NCBI RefSeq assembly: GCF_000720765.1
Contig: NZ_JODC01000006.1
Location: forward strand, 124,001-188,000
From: Streptomyces sp. NRRL S-646
GTDB taxonomy: Bacteria > Actinomycetota > Actinomycetes > Streptomycetales > Streptomycetaceae
Reading direction: 5' to 3'
Length of the DNA stretch: 64,000 nt
Notes under the pieces: model-generated
What the model saw: the letters and a program-made list of their open reading frames with translations, nothing else
The model's database searches: none
What the model was told of the DNA's origin: nothing
Shown here: piece by piece, positions 8,559-18,586 of the stretch
Layout: each line of letters begins with the position of its first letter
Numbering within the stretch: the stretch's first letter is position 1
Position numbers and translations under genes: made by a program

Positions 8559-9875
8559 GTGACGACCCTCGCCGCAGCGCACGCAGACACCGGCGACACC
8601 GCCTGGCTGCTCGCCGCCACCGCCCTCGTCCTGCTGATGACCCCGGGCCTCGCCCTCTTCTACGGCGGCATGGTCCGCACGAAGAGCGTCCTCAACATGC
8701 TGATGATGAGTTTCGTGTCGATCGCCCTGGTCACGGTGGTGTGGCTGGCCGCCGGGTACTCTCTGGCCTTTGGCGACGACATCGGCGGCGGGCTCATCGG
8801 CGGCCTGAAGCACGCCGGAATGGCGGGCCTCGGCGCGGACAGCGTGCAGGGCACGGTGCCCACCCTGCTCTTCGCCACCTTCCAGCTCACCTTCGCGATC
8901 ATCACGGCCGCGCTCATCAGCGGAGCCGTCGCGGACCGCGTGAAGTTCGGCGCCTGGCTGGTCTTCGTCCCGGTCTGGGCGCTGCTCGTATACGTTCCCG
9001 TCACCCACTGGGTGTGGGGCCCCGGCGGCTGGATCGCGCACCGCCTCGGCGCCCTCGACTTCGCGGGCGGACTCCCGGTGGAAATCACCTCCGGCGCCTC
9101 GGGCCTGGCCCTCTGCCTGGTCCTCGGCCCGCGGCTCGGCTTCAAGAAGGACGCGATGCGTCCGCACAACCTGCCCATGGTGATGCTGGGCGCGGGCCTG
9201 CTCTGGTTCGGCTGGTTCGGCTTCAACGCGGGCTCGGCCCTCGGCGCGAACGGTCTCGCCGCGGCCGCCTTCCTCAACACCCTCGCCGCCGGCTGCACCG
9301 GGCTGCTCGGCTGGCTCTTCGTCGAGCAGAAGCGCGACGGGCATCCGACGACGCTGGGCGCCGCGTCCGGCGCGGTCGCCGGTCTGGTCGCGATCACGCC
9401 CTCCTGCGGCTCGGTCTCCCTCCTCGGCGCCCTGGTCGTCGGCCTCGCCGCCGGTGTCGTCTGCTCGTACGCCGTGAGCTGGAAGTTCAGGCTCAACTAC
9501 GACGACTCGCTCGACGTCGTCGGCGTCCACCTGGTCGGCGGCATCATCGGCACCCTCCTCATCGGCGTCTTCGCCGAGAAGGCGATGACCGGCTCCACCG
9601 AGGGCCTCCTCTACGGCGGCGGGCTCGCCCAGCTCGGCAAGCAGCTGGTGGCCGTGGTCGTCGTGGCGGCGTACGCCTTCTTCCTGACGTACGGCATCGG
9701 CAAGCTGATCGACAAGGCGATGGGCTTCCGCGCGAGCGAAGAGCAGGAGTACAAGGGCCTGGACCTTACGGTGCACGCCGAGACCGCATACGATCACGGC
9801 GTCCTGGGCCACGGTGCCCCGGTCAGTTCCTCCGTCGCCTCCGCCACCGCCGCCAAGGTCAAGAGCCAGGCTTGA
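8559..9875 (+). CDS. amtB: Ammonium transporter AmtB
   Basis: 438-residue ammonium channel with about eleven membrane helices. Family signatures are present: TPGLALFYGGMVR, the pore histidine region in VTHWVWGPGGW, GLLWFGWFGFNAGSALG, and the second pore histidine in DVVGVHLVGGIIGTLL. GTG 8559 has GGAGA about 6 bases upstream. The C-terminal tail ends EEQEYKGLDLTVHAETAYDHG, the segment that binds PII trimers. GlnR-like boxes precede it. The TnpB element begins at or within the stop codon, separating amtB from its usual partner glnK by about 1.4 kb. Neighbouring glnD is not present in the window. Confidence 0.97.
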   Translation: MTTLAAAHADTGDTAWLLAATALVLLMTPGLALFYGGMVRTKSVLNMLMMSFVSIALVTVVWLAAGYSLAFGDDIGGGLIGGLKHAGMAGLGADSVQGTVPTLLFATFQLTFAIITAALISGAVADRVKFGAWLVFVPVWALLVYVPVTHWVWGPGGWIAHRLGALDFAGGLPVEITSGASGLALCLVLGPRLGFKKDAMRPHNLPMVMLGAGLLWFGWFGFNAGSALGANGLAAAAFLNTLAAGCTGLLGWLFVEQKRDGHPTTLGAASGAVAGLVAITPSCGSVSLLGALVVGLAAGVVCSYAVSWKFRLNYDDSLDVVGVHLVGGIIGTLLIGVFAEKAMTGSTEGLLYGGGLAQLGKQLVAVVVVAAYAFFLTYGIGKLIDKAMGFRASEEQEYKGLDLTVHAETAYDHGVLGHGAPVSSSVASATAAKVKSQA

Positions 9876-9881
9876 CTTCGT

Positions 9882-9901
9882 CCCCTCCTCTAACGGAGGG
9901 G
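9882..9901 (-). ncRNA. Right-end hairpin, predicted 3' end of omega RNA
   Basis: Perfect 7-bp stem CCCCTCC/GGAGGGG whose loop contains the tnpB stop codon. In IS605-type elements the guide (omega) RNA covers the tnpB 3' end and right end, with the guide supplied by flanking DNA. Here that flank would be the last codons of amtB read antisense. Confidence 0.5.
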
Positions 9902-11101
9902 AAGTCCACGGGTCACCCTGTGGGTTTCCTGCTTCAACGCCGACTGCCCGCCCGGAGTGCTCCGTTGAGGTCTTACACCGGCTCCACAGGCCGACACCGC
10001 CAGCCCGGCGGCCAGAAGGTTACGTGCCGCGTTCACATCCCGGTCATGGGTCGTGCCGCAGCTGTCGCACGTCCAGGTACGGACGTTGAGCGGCATACGT
10101 TCGGCGAGCGCGCCGCAGTGGGAACACAGCTTGGAGGACGGAAACCAGCGGTCCACCGCGATCACCTCGCGGCCGTACCACTGGGCCTTGTACTCCAGCA
10201 AGGTCCGGAACTCCGCCCACGCGGCATCGGAGACGGCGCGGGCCAGGCGGCCGTTCTTCAGCATGTTCCGAACGGTCAAGTCCTCGATCACGACCACTTG
10301 GTTTTCGCGGACAAGTCGAGTGGTGAGCTTGTGCAGGGTGTCCCGCCTGCGGTCGGCGATCCGGGCATGGATGCGGGCGACCTTCTTGCGAGCCTTCTCA
10401 TGGTTCGCCGACCCCTTGGTCTTACGGGACAGCTCCCGCTGGGCCTTGGCGAGGCGGACGCGGTCGGTGCGTTCATGCCTGGGGTTGGTGATCTTCTCCC
10501 CGGTGGACAGAGTCAGCAAGTGGTCGAGCCCGGCGTCCACCCCCACCACTCTGGTGGCCACGGGGAGCGGCTGAATGGCCGGGTCCTCCACCAGCAGGGA
10601 CACGAACCAGCGCCCGGCGCTGTCCTGCGAGACGGTCGCGGAGGACGGTTGCCTGCCCTCGGGAAGAGGACGGGACCACACGATGTCCAGCGGCTGGTCC
10701 ATCTTCGCCAGTGTCAGTTTCCCGTCGCGGAAGCGGAAAGCGCTGCTGGTGTACTCGGCGGATTTCCGGGACTTCTTGCGCGACTTGAAGCGAGGGTACT
10801 TCGCCCGCTTGGCGAAGAAGTGGGTAAACGCCGTCTGGAGATGCCTCAAGACCTGCTGCAGCGGCACCGAGGAGACGTCGTTGAGGAAGGCCAGCTCCTC
10901 CGTCTTCTTCCAGGCCGTCAGCATCGCGGAGGTCGCGTTGTAGTTGATCCGTTCTTGTCGCAGTGCCCAAGCCTCGGTCCGGGCCGCGAGCGCCATGTTG
11001 TAGACCTTGCGCACGCACCCGAACGTCCGCGACAGCTCCGCAGCCTGCGCGTGGGTCGGGTAGAAGCGGAACTTGAATGTCCGCTTCACACAAGTGGCCA
11101 T
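9890..11101 (-). CDS. tnpB: RNA-guided nuclease/transposase accessory protein TnpB
   Basis: Full-length 403-residue TnpB with every expected landmark. It has the N-terminal helix-turn-helix region (RTFKFRFYPTHAQAAEL), RuvC aspartate in VVGVDAGL (Asp189), glutamate in VIEDLTVRNM (Glu273), a zinc ribbon CSHCG...CDSCG (Cys326/329/345/348), and the last aspartate in HDRDVNAARN (353/355). TnpB proteins are guide-RNA-directed DNA endonucleases, ancestors of Cas12, that help retain the element. The catalytic residues are all intact, so the protein may be active. The stop lies inside the right-end hairpin, as is typical. It is antisense to the amtB-glnK transcript. Confidence 0.93.
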   Translation of the reverse strand: MATCVKRTFKFRFYPTHAQAAELSRTFGCVRKVYNMALAARTEAWALRQERINYNATSAMLTAWKKTEELAFLNDVSSVPLQQVLRHLQTAFTHFFAKRAKYPRFKSRKKSRKSAEYTSSAFRFRDGKLTLAKMDQPLDIVWSRPLPEGRQPSSATVSQDSAGRWFVSLLVEDPAIQPLPVATRVVGVDAGLDHLLTLSTGEKITNPRHERTDRVRLAKAQRELSRKTKGSANHEKARKKVARIHARIADRRRDTLHKLTTRLVRENQVVVIEDLTVRNMLKNGRLARAVSDAAWAEFRTLLEYKAQWYGREVIAVDRWFPSSKLCSHCGALAERMPLNVRTWTCDSCGTTHDRDVNAARNLLAAGLAVSACGAGVRPQRSTPGGQSALKQETHRVTRGLPLR

Positions 11102-11155
11102 ATCTCACAAGCAATAGCATCGCCTTGTGAAGCGCTCCCGTTTCGCGGAAGTTGA

Positions 11156-12506
<1,351 letters not shown>

Positions 12507-12521
12507 GGGTGCGGACCCCCA

Positions 12522-12551
12522 CGGACTTCGGCGGACTTCGGCGGACTTCGG
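12522..12551. repeat. Three tandem copies of a 10-bp unit
   Basis: CGGACTTCGG is repeated three times head to tail, directly upstream of the DUF916-like start and downstream of the WxL-like stop. Each unit can form a tiny CCGAAGTCCG-type stem. It could affect transcript stability or be chance slippage. Confidence 0.6.
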
Positions 12552-12591
12552 GCGGAACGAGGGGAACGGGCGGGTGCGGACGCCCGTACGG

Positions 12592-13908
12592 TCAGCTGAG
12601 CGTGAGCGTGAGCACGCCCGCGTACGAACCGGGAGGCGTGAACGCCGGTACGTCCAGGGAGAGCCCGGCGTTGGCTGTGAACTCGCCGCCGGTCAGCGTG
12701 CCGTTGGGGGTGGACGCCAGGGTCGCTCCCGAACTGCCCACCGTGCCTGCCGAACCGGCCTGGCAGGTGCTCGGGCTGCCCGCCTTGGTGGCGCAGGCAG
12801 GGGTCCAGCTCAGCTTGCCGGCATCGATCTTGGCGCCGGGGCCGGCGAAGTCGGTGACCTTGCCGGTGAGGGACCAGCCCGCGGGTCCGCCGCGGAAGTC
12901 CTTGACGGTGACGGCGTTGAGGGCGCCGGTCGAGGCCCCGCCCTTGCCGAAGTCGACCGCCGACAGGGCGACGGAGTCCCCGGCCTGGGACATGGCCAGA
13001 GTGCCCGCCTTCACCGTGGTCGTGACCTTCTGGCTGCCGGCGGGAACAGGGGTGGTGTCGTTCACGACGTAGGCCGCGGGCCCGGCCCCCTTGCCGGCGC
13101 TCCACGCGCTTCCCTCGTACGCCACGACCCCCGTCGTCGTCTTGTCGTTGACGACGAGGGAGCCGCTGAAGGAGCCGTCGGCGGCGGCGGTGACCGTCGC
13201 CTTGTCCGCGGTCTGGGTGTCCCCGGAGCGCCCGGCGAGGGTGACGGTCGCTCCCGCCGTGAAGTTGCTGCCCTTGACGGTGACGCTGTCACCGGCGTTC
13301 CCGGAGGCCGAACCCAACGAGATGGCACGGTTGTTGACCGGGGTGGCGTCCGTCGCCGTGATGCTCTGGGAGACCGGGGCGGGCGGGTTGGTCACCGTGC
13401 ACGGTGTGTCCAGCTCGAGGATGTAGCTGGTGTGGATGTTGTAGTCGCCGGGCGAGAGTGTGATCGAACCGGCGGTGGTGACCTTGAAGGTTCCGGTCAT
13501 GGAGAACGACGGGAAGGCGCCGTTGCCCGGCACCGGGTCGTTCTTCTTGGGCCCGGCGACCGTCACGTCCCCCGTCTGCGCACCCCCGAGGGTGACCTTG
13601 CCGGTGGGAGTCATGATGTCGGCCGGCAGGGCGATGGCGGTGGGGTTGCTGGCGGCGGGCTTGACGACCGTGTAGGTCACGGTGACGGTGTCGCCGACCT
13701 TCGGACTGGCGTTGTCCACCGCGATACTCGCGGTCGTCGTACCGTCGATCGGCGGGATGCCCGCGACCGCGGGCGGGATGCAGTGCGTGGCGAAGTCCAC
13801 GTTGGTGGCGGCACCGGCCGGACAGGCCAGCGCGCCCCCCGCGGTGACCGCGAGCACGGTACCCCCGAGCAGCGACGCCCAGCGGCGTCTTCGGGTTGTC
13901 GAACCCAT
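12592..13908 (-). CDS. Secreted WxL-like / Ig-like surface protein
   Basis: 438 residues with a signal peptide (RRRR then WASLLGGTVLAVTAGGALA, cleaved near AGAA-TN). Beta-rich modules follow, including an IPT/Ig-like segment around GNAGDSVTVKGSNFTAGATV. The C-terminal part has VTVKDFRGGPAGWSLTG and finishes GSYAGVLTLTLS. These resemble the conserved features of WxL-type wall-binding domains (a D-x-R-G...GW-x-L-T segment and a C-terminal YxxTLTxTL strand), though the exact WxL tripeptide is not kept. No LPXTG, no transmembrane anchor. It lies between a DUF916-like gene and a small secreted protein, all on one strand. Function is unknown. Confidence 0.7.
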   Translation of the reverse strand: MGSTTRRRRWASLLGGTVLAVTAGGALACPAGAATNVDFATHCIPPAVAGIPPIDGTTTASIAVDNASPKVGDTVTVTYTVVKPAASNPTAIALPADIMTPTGKVTLGGAQTGDVTVAGPKKNDPVPGNGAFPSFSMTGTFKVTTAGSITLSPGDYNIHTSYILELDTPCTVTNPPAPVSQSITATDATPVNNRAISLGSASGNAGDSVTVKGSNFTAGATVTLAGRSGDTQTADKATVTAAADGSFSGSLVVNDKTTTGVVAYEGSAWSAGKGAGPAAYVVNDTTPVPAGSQKVTTTVKAGTLAMSQAGDSVALSAVDFGKGGASTGALNAVTVKDFRGGPAGWSLTGKVTDFAGPGAKIDAGKLSWTPACATKAGSPSTCQAGSAGTVGSSGATLASTPNGTLTGGEFTANAGLSLDVPAFTPPGSYAGVLTLTLS

Positions 13909-13991
13909 GGGTGTGCCCCCTCACTTCTGCGCTCACTGGGGGCATTGATGTGGGGATTGCGTGAGAAGTCAATGGAGAAGCCGAAATGGAC

Positions 13992-14040
13992 CGACGGACC
14001 GTCAGTTCCTTTGAACCTTCCGGGAACTGACGGCCCGTCG
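13992..14040. terminator. Long hairpin between secreted-protein genes
   Basis: Extended stem: CGACGG-A-CCGTCAGTTCC (13992-14009) pairs with GGAACTGACGG-C-CCGTCG (14023-14040). It lies just after the stop of the 14049-14522 gene on the minus strand and before the WxL-like gene. It may terminate or attenuate transcription between them; there is no U-run. Its arms also hold copies of the CTGACGGnCCGTCGG motif. Confidence 0.5.
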
Positions 14041-14048
14041 GCTGTGGC

Positions 14049-14522
14049 TCAGTCGAACACGAACGGTCCCGGCGACTGCGCGCCGGTCGCGGTGCAGGTG
14101 ATGGTGATGCCGAAGACGGTCATCTGCAGCGAGCCGCCGTAGGCCTCCAGGCTGTCGCCGGAGGCGACGGTGCCGGAGAGCGGGCCGACGGTGACGGGGT
14201 CGCCGGCAGCCATCGCCGGGTTCTTGGTGCCGGTGAAGGCGGTGGTGCCGCCGCTCGCCTTGACCATGGTCAGGGTGGAGGAGATCGAGTCCTGCGACAG
14301 GGCGATCGGCGCGGTGATGGCGGACGTGACGGTGATGGTGGCCGTCGTGCCGTCCTGGGTGGCCGTGAGCGTGGCCTCTCCGCCACCGAAGCTTCCGCAG
14401 TCGGCGGTGATCGTCGCCGACTGCGGAGTGACGGCGAGGGCGCTGGGCGCGAACGCGAGCGAGGCGGCCGCGAGGGCCCCCACCGCCATGGCCGCACCTG
14501 TGCTGATTCGTTTGGCTCTCAT
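14049..14522 (-). CDS. Small secreted beta-rich protein
   Basis: 157 residues. The signal peptide (MRAKRISTGAAMAVGALAAA, cleaved near SALA-VT) is unambiguous. The mature part is threonine- and serine-rich with only two cysteines (DCGS and TITCTA), which could form one disulfide bridging the ends. This gives a predicted single beta-sandwich module. It shares strand, neighbourhood and an upstream near-palindromic motif (14638-14652) with the WxL-like gene, so the three secreted or membrane proteins probably form one surface system. I do not recognise a named family; no function can be assigned. Confidence 0.75.
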   Translation of the reverse strand: MRAKRISTGAAMAVGALAAASLAFAPSALAVTPQSATITADCGSFGGGEATLTATQDGTTATITVTSAITAPIALSQDSISSTLTMVKASGGTTAFTGTKNPAMAAGDPVTVGPLSGTVASGDSLEAYGGSLQMTVFGITITCTATGAQSPGPFVFD

Positions 14523-14637
14523 GGGGATCCGGCTCCCTTCCCGAAGCTGGGAACTGCCATGTGGGGATGGATGGGAGAGGTCCGGACGGACAGCCGGCAG
14601 GCGCGGTGCGGGGCGCCGGTGGGGGGTGGGGGTGAAT

Positions 14638-14652
14638 CTGACGGTCCGTCGG
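14638..14652. promoter_or_regulatory. Near-palindromic motif CTGACGGTCCGTCGG
   Basis: 15-bp motif about 116 bases before the small secreted protein. The exact reverse complement is at 13991-14005 and a one-mismatch copy (CTGACGGCCCGTCGG) at 14028-14042. It is almost a perfect dyad around a central base and could be a shared operator for the surface-protein genes. Confidence 0.45.
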
Positions 14653-14730
14653 AACTACCGGTTCCATTGATGCGCGTGGGGTGAAGAAACGGCAAGGGTG
14701 AATTCAGGACGACTCTGAAGCGACCGGTTT

Positions 14731-15084
14731 TCAGCCTGCGGTGACGGTGGTCCGTACCGTTCCGTCGGGCCCGGCGACGAGCACCGGCGTCTTGGCGCCG
14801 CCCAGGTCGCGTACGGCGGCCCGGTCCTCCTCCGAGGCCGACTCGGCGTCCGTCACCACGGCCGCCGCCTCCAGGGACTTCGCCCCGGACGCCACCGCCA
14901 TGGCCACCGCCGTCTGCAGCGCACTCAGCTTCAGCGAGGCGAGGTCGACCGTCCCGGCGACATACGTACGGCCCGTCTCGTCACGTACGGCAGCCCCCTC
15001 GGGCACGCCGTTGCGGGCCCGCGCGGAACGGGCCAGGGTGACGATCTTGCGGTCCTCGGGGTCAAGCGCGTTGCTGTCGGTCAT
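14731..15084 (-). CDS. Degenerate cytidine deaminase-like protein
   Basis: 117 residues with the overall cytidine-deaminase layout: an N-terminal helix, a GAAVRDETGRTYVAGTV strand segment, then the helix that normally holds the zinc-binding C-A-E motif. Here that helix reads ASLKLSALQTAVAMAVASGA, and the later PCGxCRQ loop is replaced by DAESASEEDRAAVRDLG. There are no cysteines at all, so zinc-dependent deamination is not possible. It lies where a cdd-like gene is expected, in the phoH-ybeY-corC-era neighbourhood. It is probably a structural or nucleotide-binding relic kept for another role. Confidence 0.7.
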   Translation of the reverse strand: MTDSNALDPEDRKIVTLARSARARNGVPEGAAVRDETGRTYVAGTVDLASLKLSALQTAVAMAVASGAKSLEAAAVVTDAESASEEDRAAVRDLGGAKTPVLVAGPDGTVRTTVTAG

Positions 15085-15180
15085 GAGCCGAGCATACGTA
15101 CCGGCACCGGCCCGATCCGGCCACGGGGTGCTCGCACCCGGCCGGATCCTGGACTGCGCGACGGCCGTGAGCGGATGTGC

Positions 15181-15540
15181 TCAGGAGCGGTCGAGGCGGA
15201 GGCGCGCGGCGCGCGGCAGTCCGGCCACCACCAGGTCGTAGGAGTCCTCGATGAGCTCCCGGACCAGCCGGTCGGGGAGTTCGCCGTCGACCGTGACGGT
15301 GTTCCAGTGGCGCTTGTTCATGTGGTAGCCGGGGATGATCAGGCCCTCGTACTCGGTACGGAGCCGGATCGCGTCCTCCGGGTCGCACTTGAGGTTGACC
15401 GTGAGGGGACGGGAGTCCAGCCAGCTCAGGGCGAACATCTTGCCCAGCACCTTGAAGACCGAGATGTCCGGGGCGAAGGGGAAGTCCTCCACAGCCGCGT
15501 TGAAGGACAGACAGAAGCCGCGCAGTTCCTCGGGCTTCAC
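15181..15540 (-). CDS. MmcQ/YjbR family protein
   Basis: 119 residues of the MmcQ/YjbR (double-wing, CyaY-like fold) family. Recognisable features are EDFPFAPDISVFKVLGKMFAL, the NLKCDPEDAIRLR strand-helix, the GYHMNKRHWNTV segment, and the C-terminal LIEDSYDLVVAGLPR. The family's biochemical role is unsettled; it is often described as DNA-binding-like. The GTG start overlaps the stop of the CorC-like gene (GTGA), so the two are translationally coupled on the minus strand. Confidence 0.85.
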   Translation of the reverse strand: MKPEELRGFCLSFNAAVEDFPFAPDISVFKVLGKMFALSWLDSRPLTVNLKCDPEDAIRLRTEYEGLIIPGYHMNKRHWNTVTVDGELPDRLVRELIEDSYDLVVAGLPRAARLRLDRS

Positions 15541-16844
15541 TCCTCTTTCGCCTCCTCGTCGGGCAGATTCTTCGGATCCACCGGCTCCACGAGCACGGTC
15601 ACGATCTTGTTCCGGCGGCCCGCGGCGGCCTCCGCGGTCAGCCGGAGCTCGCGCCCGTCGGGCACCTCCACGACCGCCGACGCCCCAGCGATGGGCACCC
15701 GGCCCAGCGCCTTCGCGAGCAGACCACCGACGGTCTCCACGTCCTCGTCGTCGTACTCGTCGAGCCCGTACAGCTCGCCCAGGTCGGTGATGTCGAGGCG
15801 GGCGGTGACCCGGTAACGGTCCTCGCCGAGGTCCTCCACCGGCGGCAGCTCACGGTCGTACTCGTCGGTGATCTCGCCGACGATCTCCTCGAGGATGTCC
15901 TCGATGGTGACGATGCCGGCCGTGCCGCCGTACTCGTCGATGACGACGGCGACGTGGTTGCGGTCCTGCTGCATCTCGCGCAGCAGATCGCCGGCGTTCT
16001 TGGTGTCGGGCACGAAGGCAGCGGGCCGCATGGCCGTCGACACCAGCTCGCTCTCGGCGTCCCGGCTGATGTGCGTCTTGCGGGCCAGGTCCTTCAGATA
16101 CACGATCCCGACGATGTCGTCCTCGCTCTCCCCGGTGACCGGTATGCGCGAGAAGCCCGAGCGCAGGGCGAGGGTCAGGGCCTGACGGATCGTCTTGTAG
16201 CGCTCGATGACGACCAGGTCGGTGCGCGGGACCATGACCTCCCGCACGAGGGTGTCGCCGAGCTCGAAGACCGAGTGCACCATACGGCGCTCGTCGTCCT
16301 CGATCAGCGACTCCGCCTCGGCGAGGTCGACCAGTGCCCGCAGCTCCGCCTCGGACGCGAACGGACCGCGGCGAAAACCCTTGCCGGGGGTCAGCGCATT
16401 GCCGATGAGGATGAGCAGGGACGGGATCGGCCCCATGATCCGCGCGAGCGGCAGCAGGACGTATGCCGCCGCCGTCGCCGTGTTCAGCGGATGCTGGCGG
16501 CCGATGGTGCGCGGGGAGACACCGACGGCGACGTACGACACCAGGACCATCACGCCGATCGCGGCCAGCAGGGCGCGGGTGGTGCCGGAGAACTGCTGCA
16601 GACAGGCGTACGTCACCAGGGCCGCGGCCGCCATCTCGCAGGCAACGCGGACCAGCAGCGCCACGTTGAGATAGCGGGTCGGGTCGGCGGCGACCTGGGC
16701 GAGCTTCGCGCTGCCGCGCCGGCCGGAGCGTACGGCCTCCTCGGCGCGGAAGCTGGAGACGCGGGCGAGGCCCGCCTCCGCACAGGCGGCGAGCCACGCC
16801 ACGACGACCAGGGCGATCGCGCCCGCGACGATCTGCGGACTCAT
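15537..16844 (-). CDS. CNNM/CorC-type transporter with CBS domains
   Basis: 435 residues. The N-terminal membrane domain (CNNM/DUF21) has about four helices starting [22 protein letters not shown]. Two CBS domains follow ([23 protein letters not shown] and [11 protein letters not shown]...), with the basic-acidic [30 protein letters not shown] core signature of the hemolysin C/CorC family and a C-terminal CorC_HlyC domain. Members take part in Mg2+/Co2+ homeostasis. It overlaps ybeY upstream and MmcQ downstream by 4 bases each, confirming a tight operon. Confidence 0.92.
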   Translation of the reverse strand: MSPQIVAGAIALVVVAWLAACAEAGLARVSSFRAEEAVRSGRRGSAKLAQVAADPTRYLNVALLVRVACEMAAAALVTYACLQQFSGTTRALLAAIGVMVLVSYVAVGVSPRTIGRQHPLNTATAAAYVLLPLARIMGPIPSLLILIGNALTPGKGFRRGPFASEAELRALVDLAEAESLIEDDERRMVHSVFELGDTLVREVMVPRTDLVVIERYKTIRQALTLALRSGFSRIPVTGESEDDIVGIVYLKDLARKTHISRDAESELVSTAMRPAAFVPDTKNAGDLLREMQQDRNHVAVVIDEYGGTAGIVTIEDILEEIVGEITDEYDRELPPVEDLGEDRYRVTARLDITDLGELYGLDEYDDEDVETVGGLLAKALGRVPIAGASAVVEVPDGRELRLTAEAAAGRRNKIVTVLVEPVDPKNLPDEEAKEE

Positions 16845-17338
16845 GAGACGGTCGGGGCGGGGGACGGACCGGTCAGGCCCTTCTCCGCGCGCCAGCCGTC
16901 CACGATGGCCGCCTGCAGACCGAACATCTCGGCCTTCTCGTCGGGCTCCTCGTGGTCGTACCCGAGGAGATGCAGCACTCCGTGGACGGTGAGGAGCTGG
17001 AGCTCCTCGTCCATGGAGTGCTGGGTGTGCGCTTCCTCGCCCTGCTTCTTGGCGACCTCCGGGCAGAGCACGATGTCGCCGAGGAGGCCCTGCGGGGGCT
17101 CGTCGTCGTCCTTCGACGGCGGACGCAGCTCGTCCATCGGGAAGGACATGACGTCCGTCGGCCCCGGCAGGTCCATCCACTGGATGTGCAGCTGCTCCAT
17201 GGCGTCGGCGTCCACCACGATCACCGAGAGCTCGGAGAGCGGGTGGATGCGCATCCGCGCGAGTGCGTAACGGGCGATGTCGAGGATCGCCTGCTCGTCG
17301 ACCTCGGTTCCGGACTCGTTGTTGACGTCGATCGACAT
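16841..17338 (-). CDS. ybeY: Endoribonuclease YbeY
   Basis: 165-residue single-strand endoribonuclease acting in 16S rRNA 3' maturation and ribosome quality control. The zinc motif [11 protein letters not shown] (H-x3-H-x5-H) is intact. [15 protein letters not shown] is the second family signature, and [11 protein letters not shown] the third. The start at 17338 (MSIDVNNES) is the family-like start. The stop overlaps the CorC gene start by 4 bases. It sits 29 bases after phoH, a pairing conserved widely in bacteria. Confidence 0.96.
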   Translation of the reverse strand: MSIDVNNESGTEVDEQAILDIARYALARMRIHPLSELSVIVVDADAMEQLHIQWMDLPGPTDVMSFPMDELRPPSKDDDEPPQGLLGDIVLCPEVAKKQGEEAHTQHSMDEELQLLTVHGVLHLLGYDHEEPDEKAEMFGLQAAIVDGWRAEKGLTGPSPAPTVS

Positions 17339-17367
17339 GGTGCTGCTCGGTCTCCCGCTTTCAAATG

Positions 17368-18441
17368 TCACAGCCCTTTGTGCCCGGACTGCCTGCCCCG
17401 GCCGCCCTTGTGGGTGCCGTTCTCGGTGCCGTGCTGGCTGTCGTACTTCTCGTACGCGTCGACGATACGGCCGACGAGCTTGTGCCGTACGACATCGTGG
17501 GACGTGAGGCGCGAGAAGTGGACGTCGTCGAGGCCCTCGAGGATGTCCTGCACCTGACGCAGACCCGACTTGGTCCCGGTCGGGAGGTCGACCTGCGTCA
17601 CGTCACCCGTGACGACGATCTTCGAGTCGAAGCCGAGGCGGGTGAGGAACATCTTCATCTGCTCGGCGCTCGTGTTCTGGGCCTCGTCGAGAATGATGAA
17701 GGCGTCATTCAAGGTACGGCCTCGCATGTACGCCAGCGGCGCGACCTCAATCGTCCCGGCCGCCATCAGCCTCGGGATCGAGTCCGGGTCGAGCATGTCG
17801 TGCAGCGCGTCGTACAGCGGGCGCAGGTACGGGTCGATCTTCTCGTAGAGCGTGCCGGGCAGGAAGCCCAGCCGCTCGCCCGCCTCGACCGCGGGCCGGG
17901 TCAGGATGATGCGGTTGACCTGCTTGGACTGCAGGGCCTGCACCGCCTTGGCCATGGCCAGGTACGTCTTGCCGGTGCCGGCGGGGCCGATACCGAAGAC
18001 GATCGTGTGCTTGTCGATCGCGTCGACGTACCGCTTCTGGTTGAGGGTCTTGGGGCGGATCGTGCGGCCGCGCGAGGAGAGGATGTTCTGGGTGAGGACC
18101 TCGGCCGGGGTCTCCTGGCCTTCGCCCTCCCCGTTCTCACTCGCTCTGAGCATGGCGATCGAGCGTTCCACTGCGTCCTCCGTCATCGGTTGCCCGGTGC
18201 GGAGCACCAGCATCATCTCGTCGAACAGGCGCTGGATGAGGGCGACTTCCGCGGAGTCGCCGACCGCGCTGATCTCATTGCCCCGGACGTGTATGTCGGC
18301 CGCCGGGAAGGCTTTCTCGATCACGCGCAGAAGGGAGTCGCCGGACCCCAGAACGGTCACCATGGGGTGTTGGGCGGGGACGGTGAACTGTGCTCTCGCC
18401 TGCCCCTGCGCGGGGGTGTGAGCTGTGGGTGTCTGAGTCAT
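17368..18441 (-). CDS. phoH: PhoH-like ATPase
   Basis: About 357-residue PhoH/YbeZ ATPase. Walker A is [12 protein letters not shown], Walker [12 protein letters not shown], and the phosphorylation-responsive PhoH core runs from [13 protein letters not shown] onward. YbeZ proteins partner YbeY in RNA processing, which fits its position first in phoH-ybeY-corC. A start at 18441 ([13 protein letters not shown]) is chosen, since the 25 upstream in-frame residues look non-coding, although no strong RBS is visible. The C-terminus is a basic glycine-rich tail ([14 protein letters not shown]), possibly RNA-contacting. Confidence 0.94.
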   Translation of the reverse strand: MTQTPTAHTPAQGQARAQFTVPAQHPMVTVLGSGDSLLRVIEKAFPAADIHVRGNEISAVGDSAEVALIQRLFDEMMLVLRTGQPMTEDAVERSIAMLRASENGEGEGQETPAEVLTQNILSSRGRTIRPKTLNQKRYVDAIDKHTIVFGIGPAGTGKTYLAMAKAVQALQSKQVNRIILTRPAVEAGERLGFLPGTLYEKIDPYLRPLYDALHDMLDPDSIPRLMAAGTIEVAPLAYMRGRTLNDAFIILDEAQNTSAEQMKMFLTRLGFDSKIVVTGDVTQVDLPTGTKSGLRQVQDILEGLDDVHFSRLTSHDVVRHKLVGRIVDAYEKYDSQHGTENGTHKGGRGRQSGHKGL

Positions 18442-18586
18442 GGGCCGGCTCTGTAGGCCTTGCTCGTCCTCCTCGAAAAGGCACGCCAGCCACTTGGGCT
18501 GCCCTGGCGGTTTCAAGGGTACGCCGGGGGACTGACAACGCCGTAGGCCTTTTCGGCAGGCGCTGTTTCACACTCGCTTGCAATGC

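Noticed and set aside
15062..15388. Extra ORFs between the cytidine-deaminase-like and MmcQ genes
   Set aside because: No start with RBS and arginine/proline-rich translations; they overlap the real MmcQ gene in another frame.
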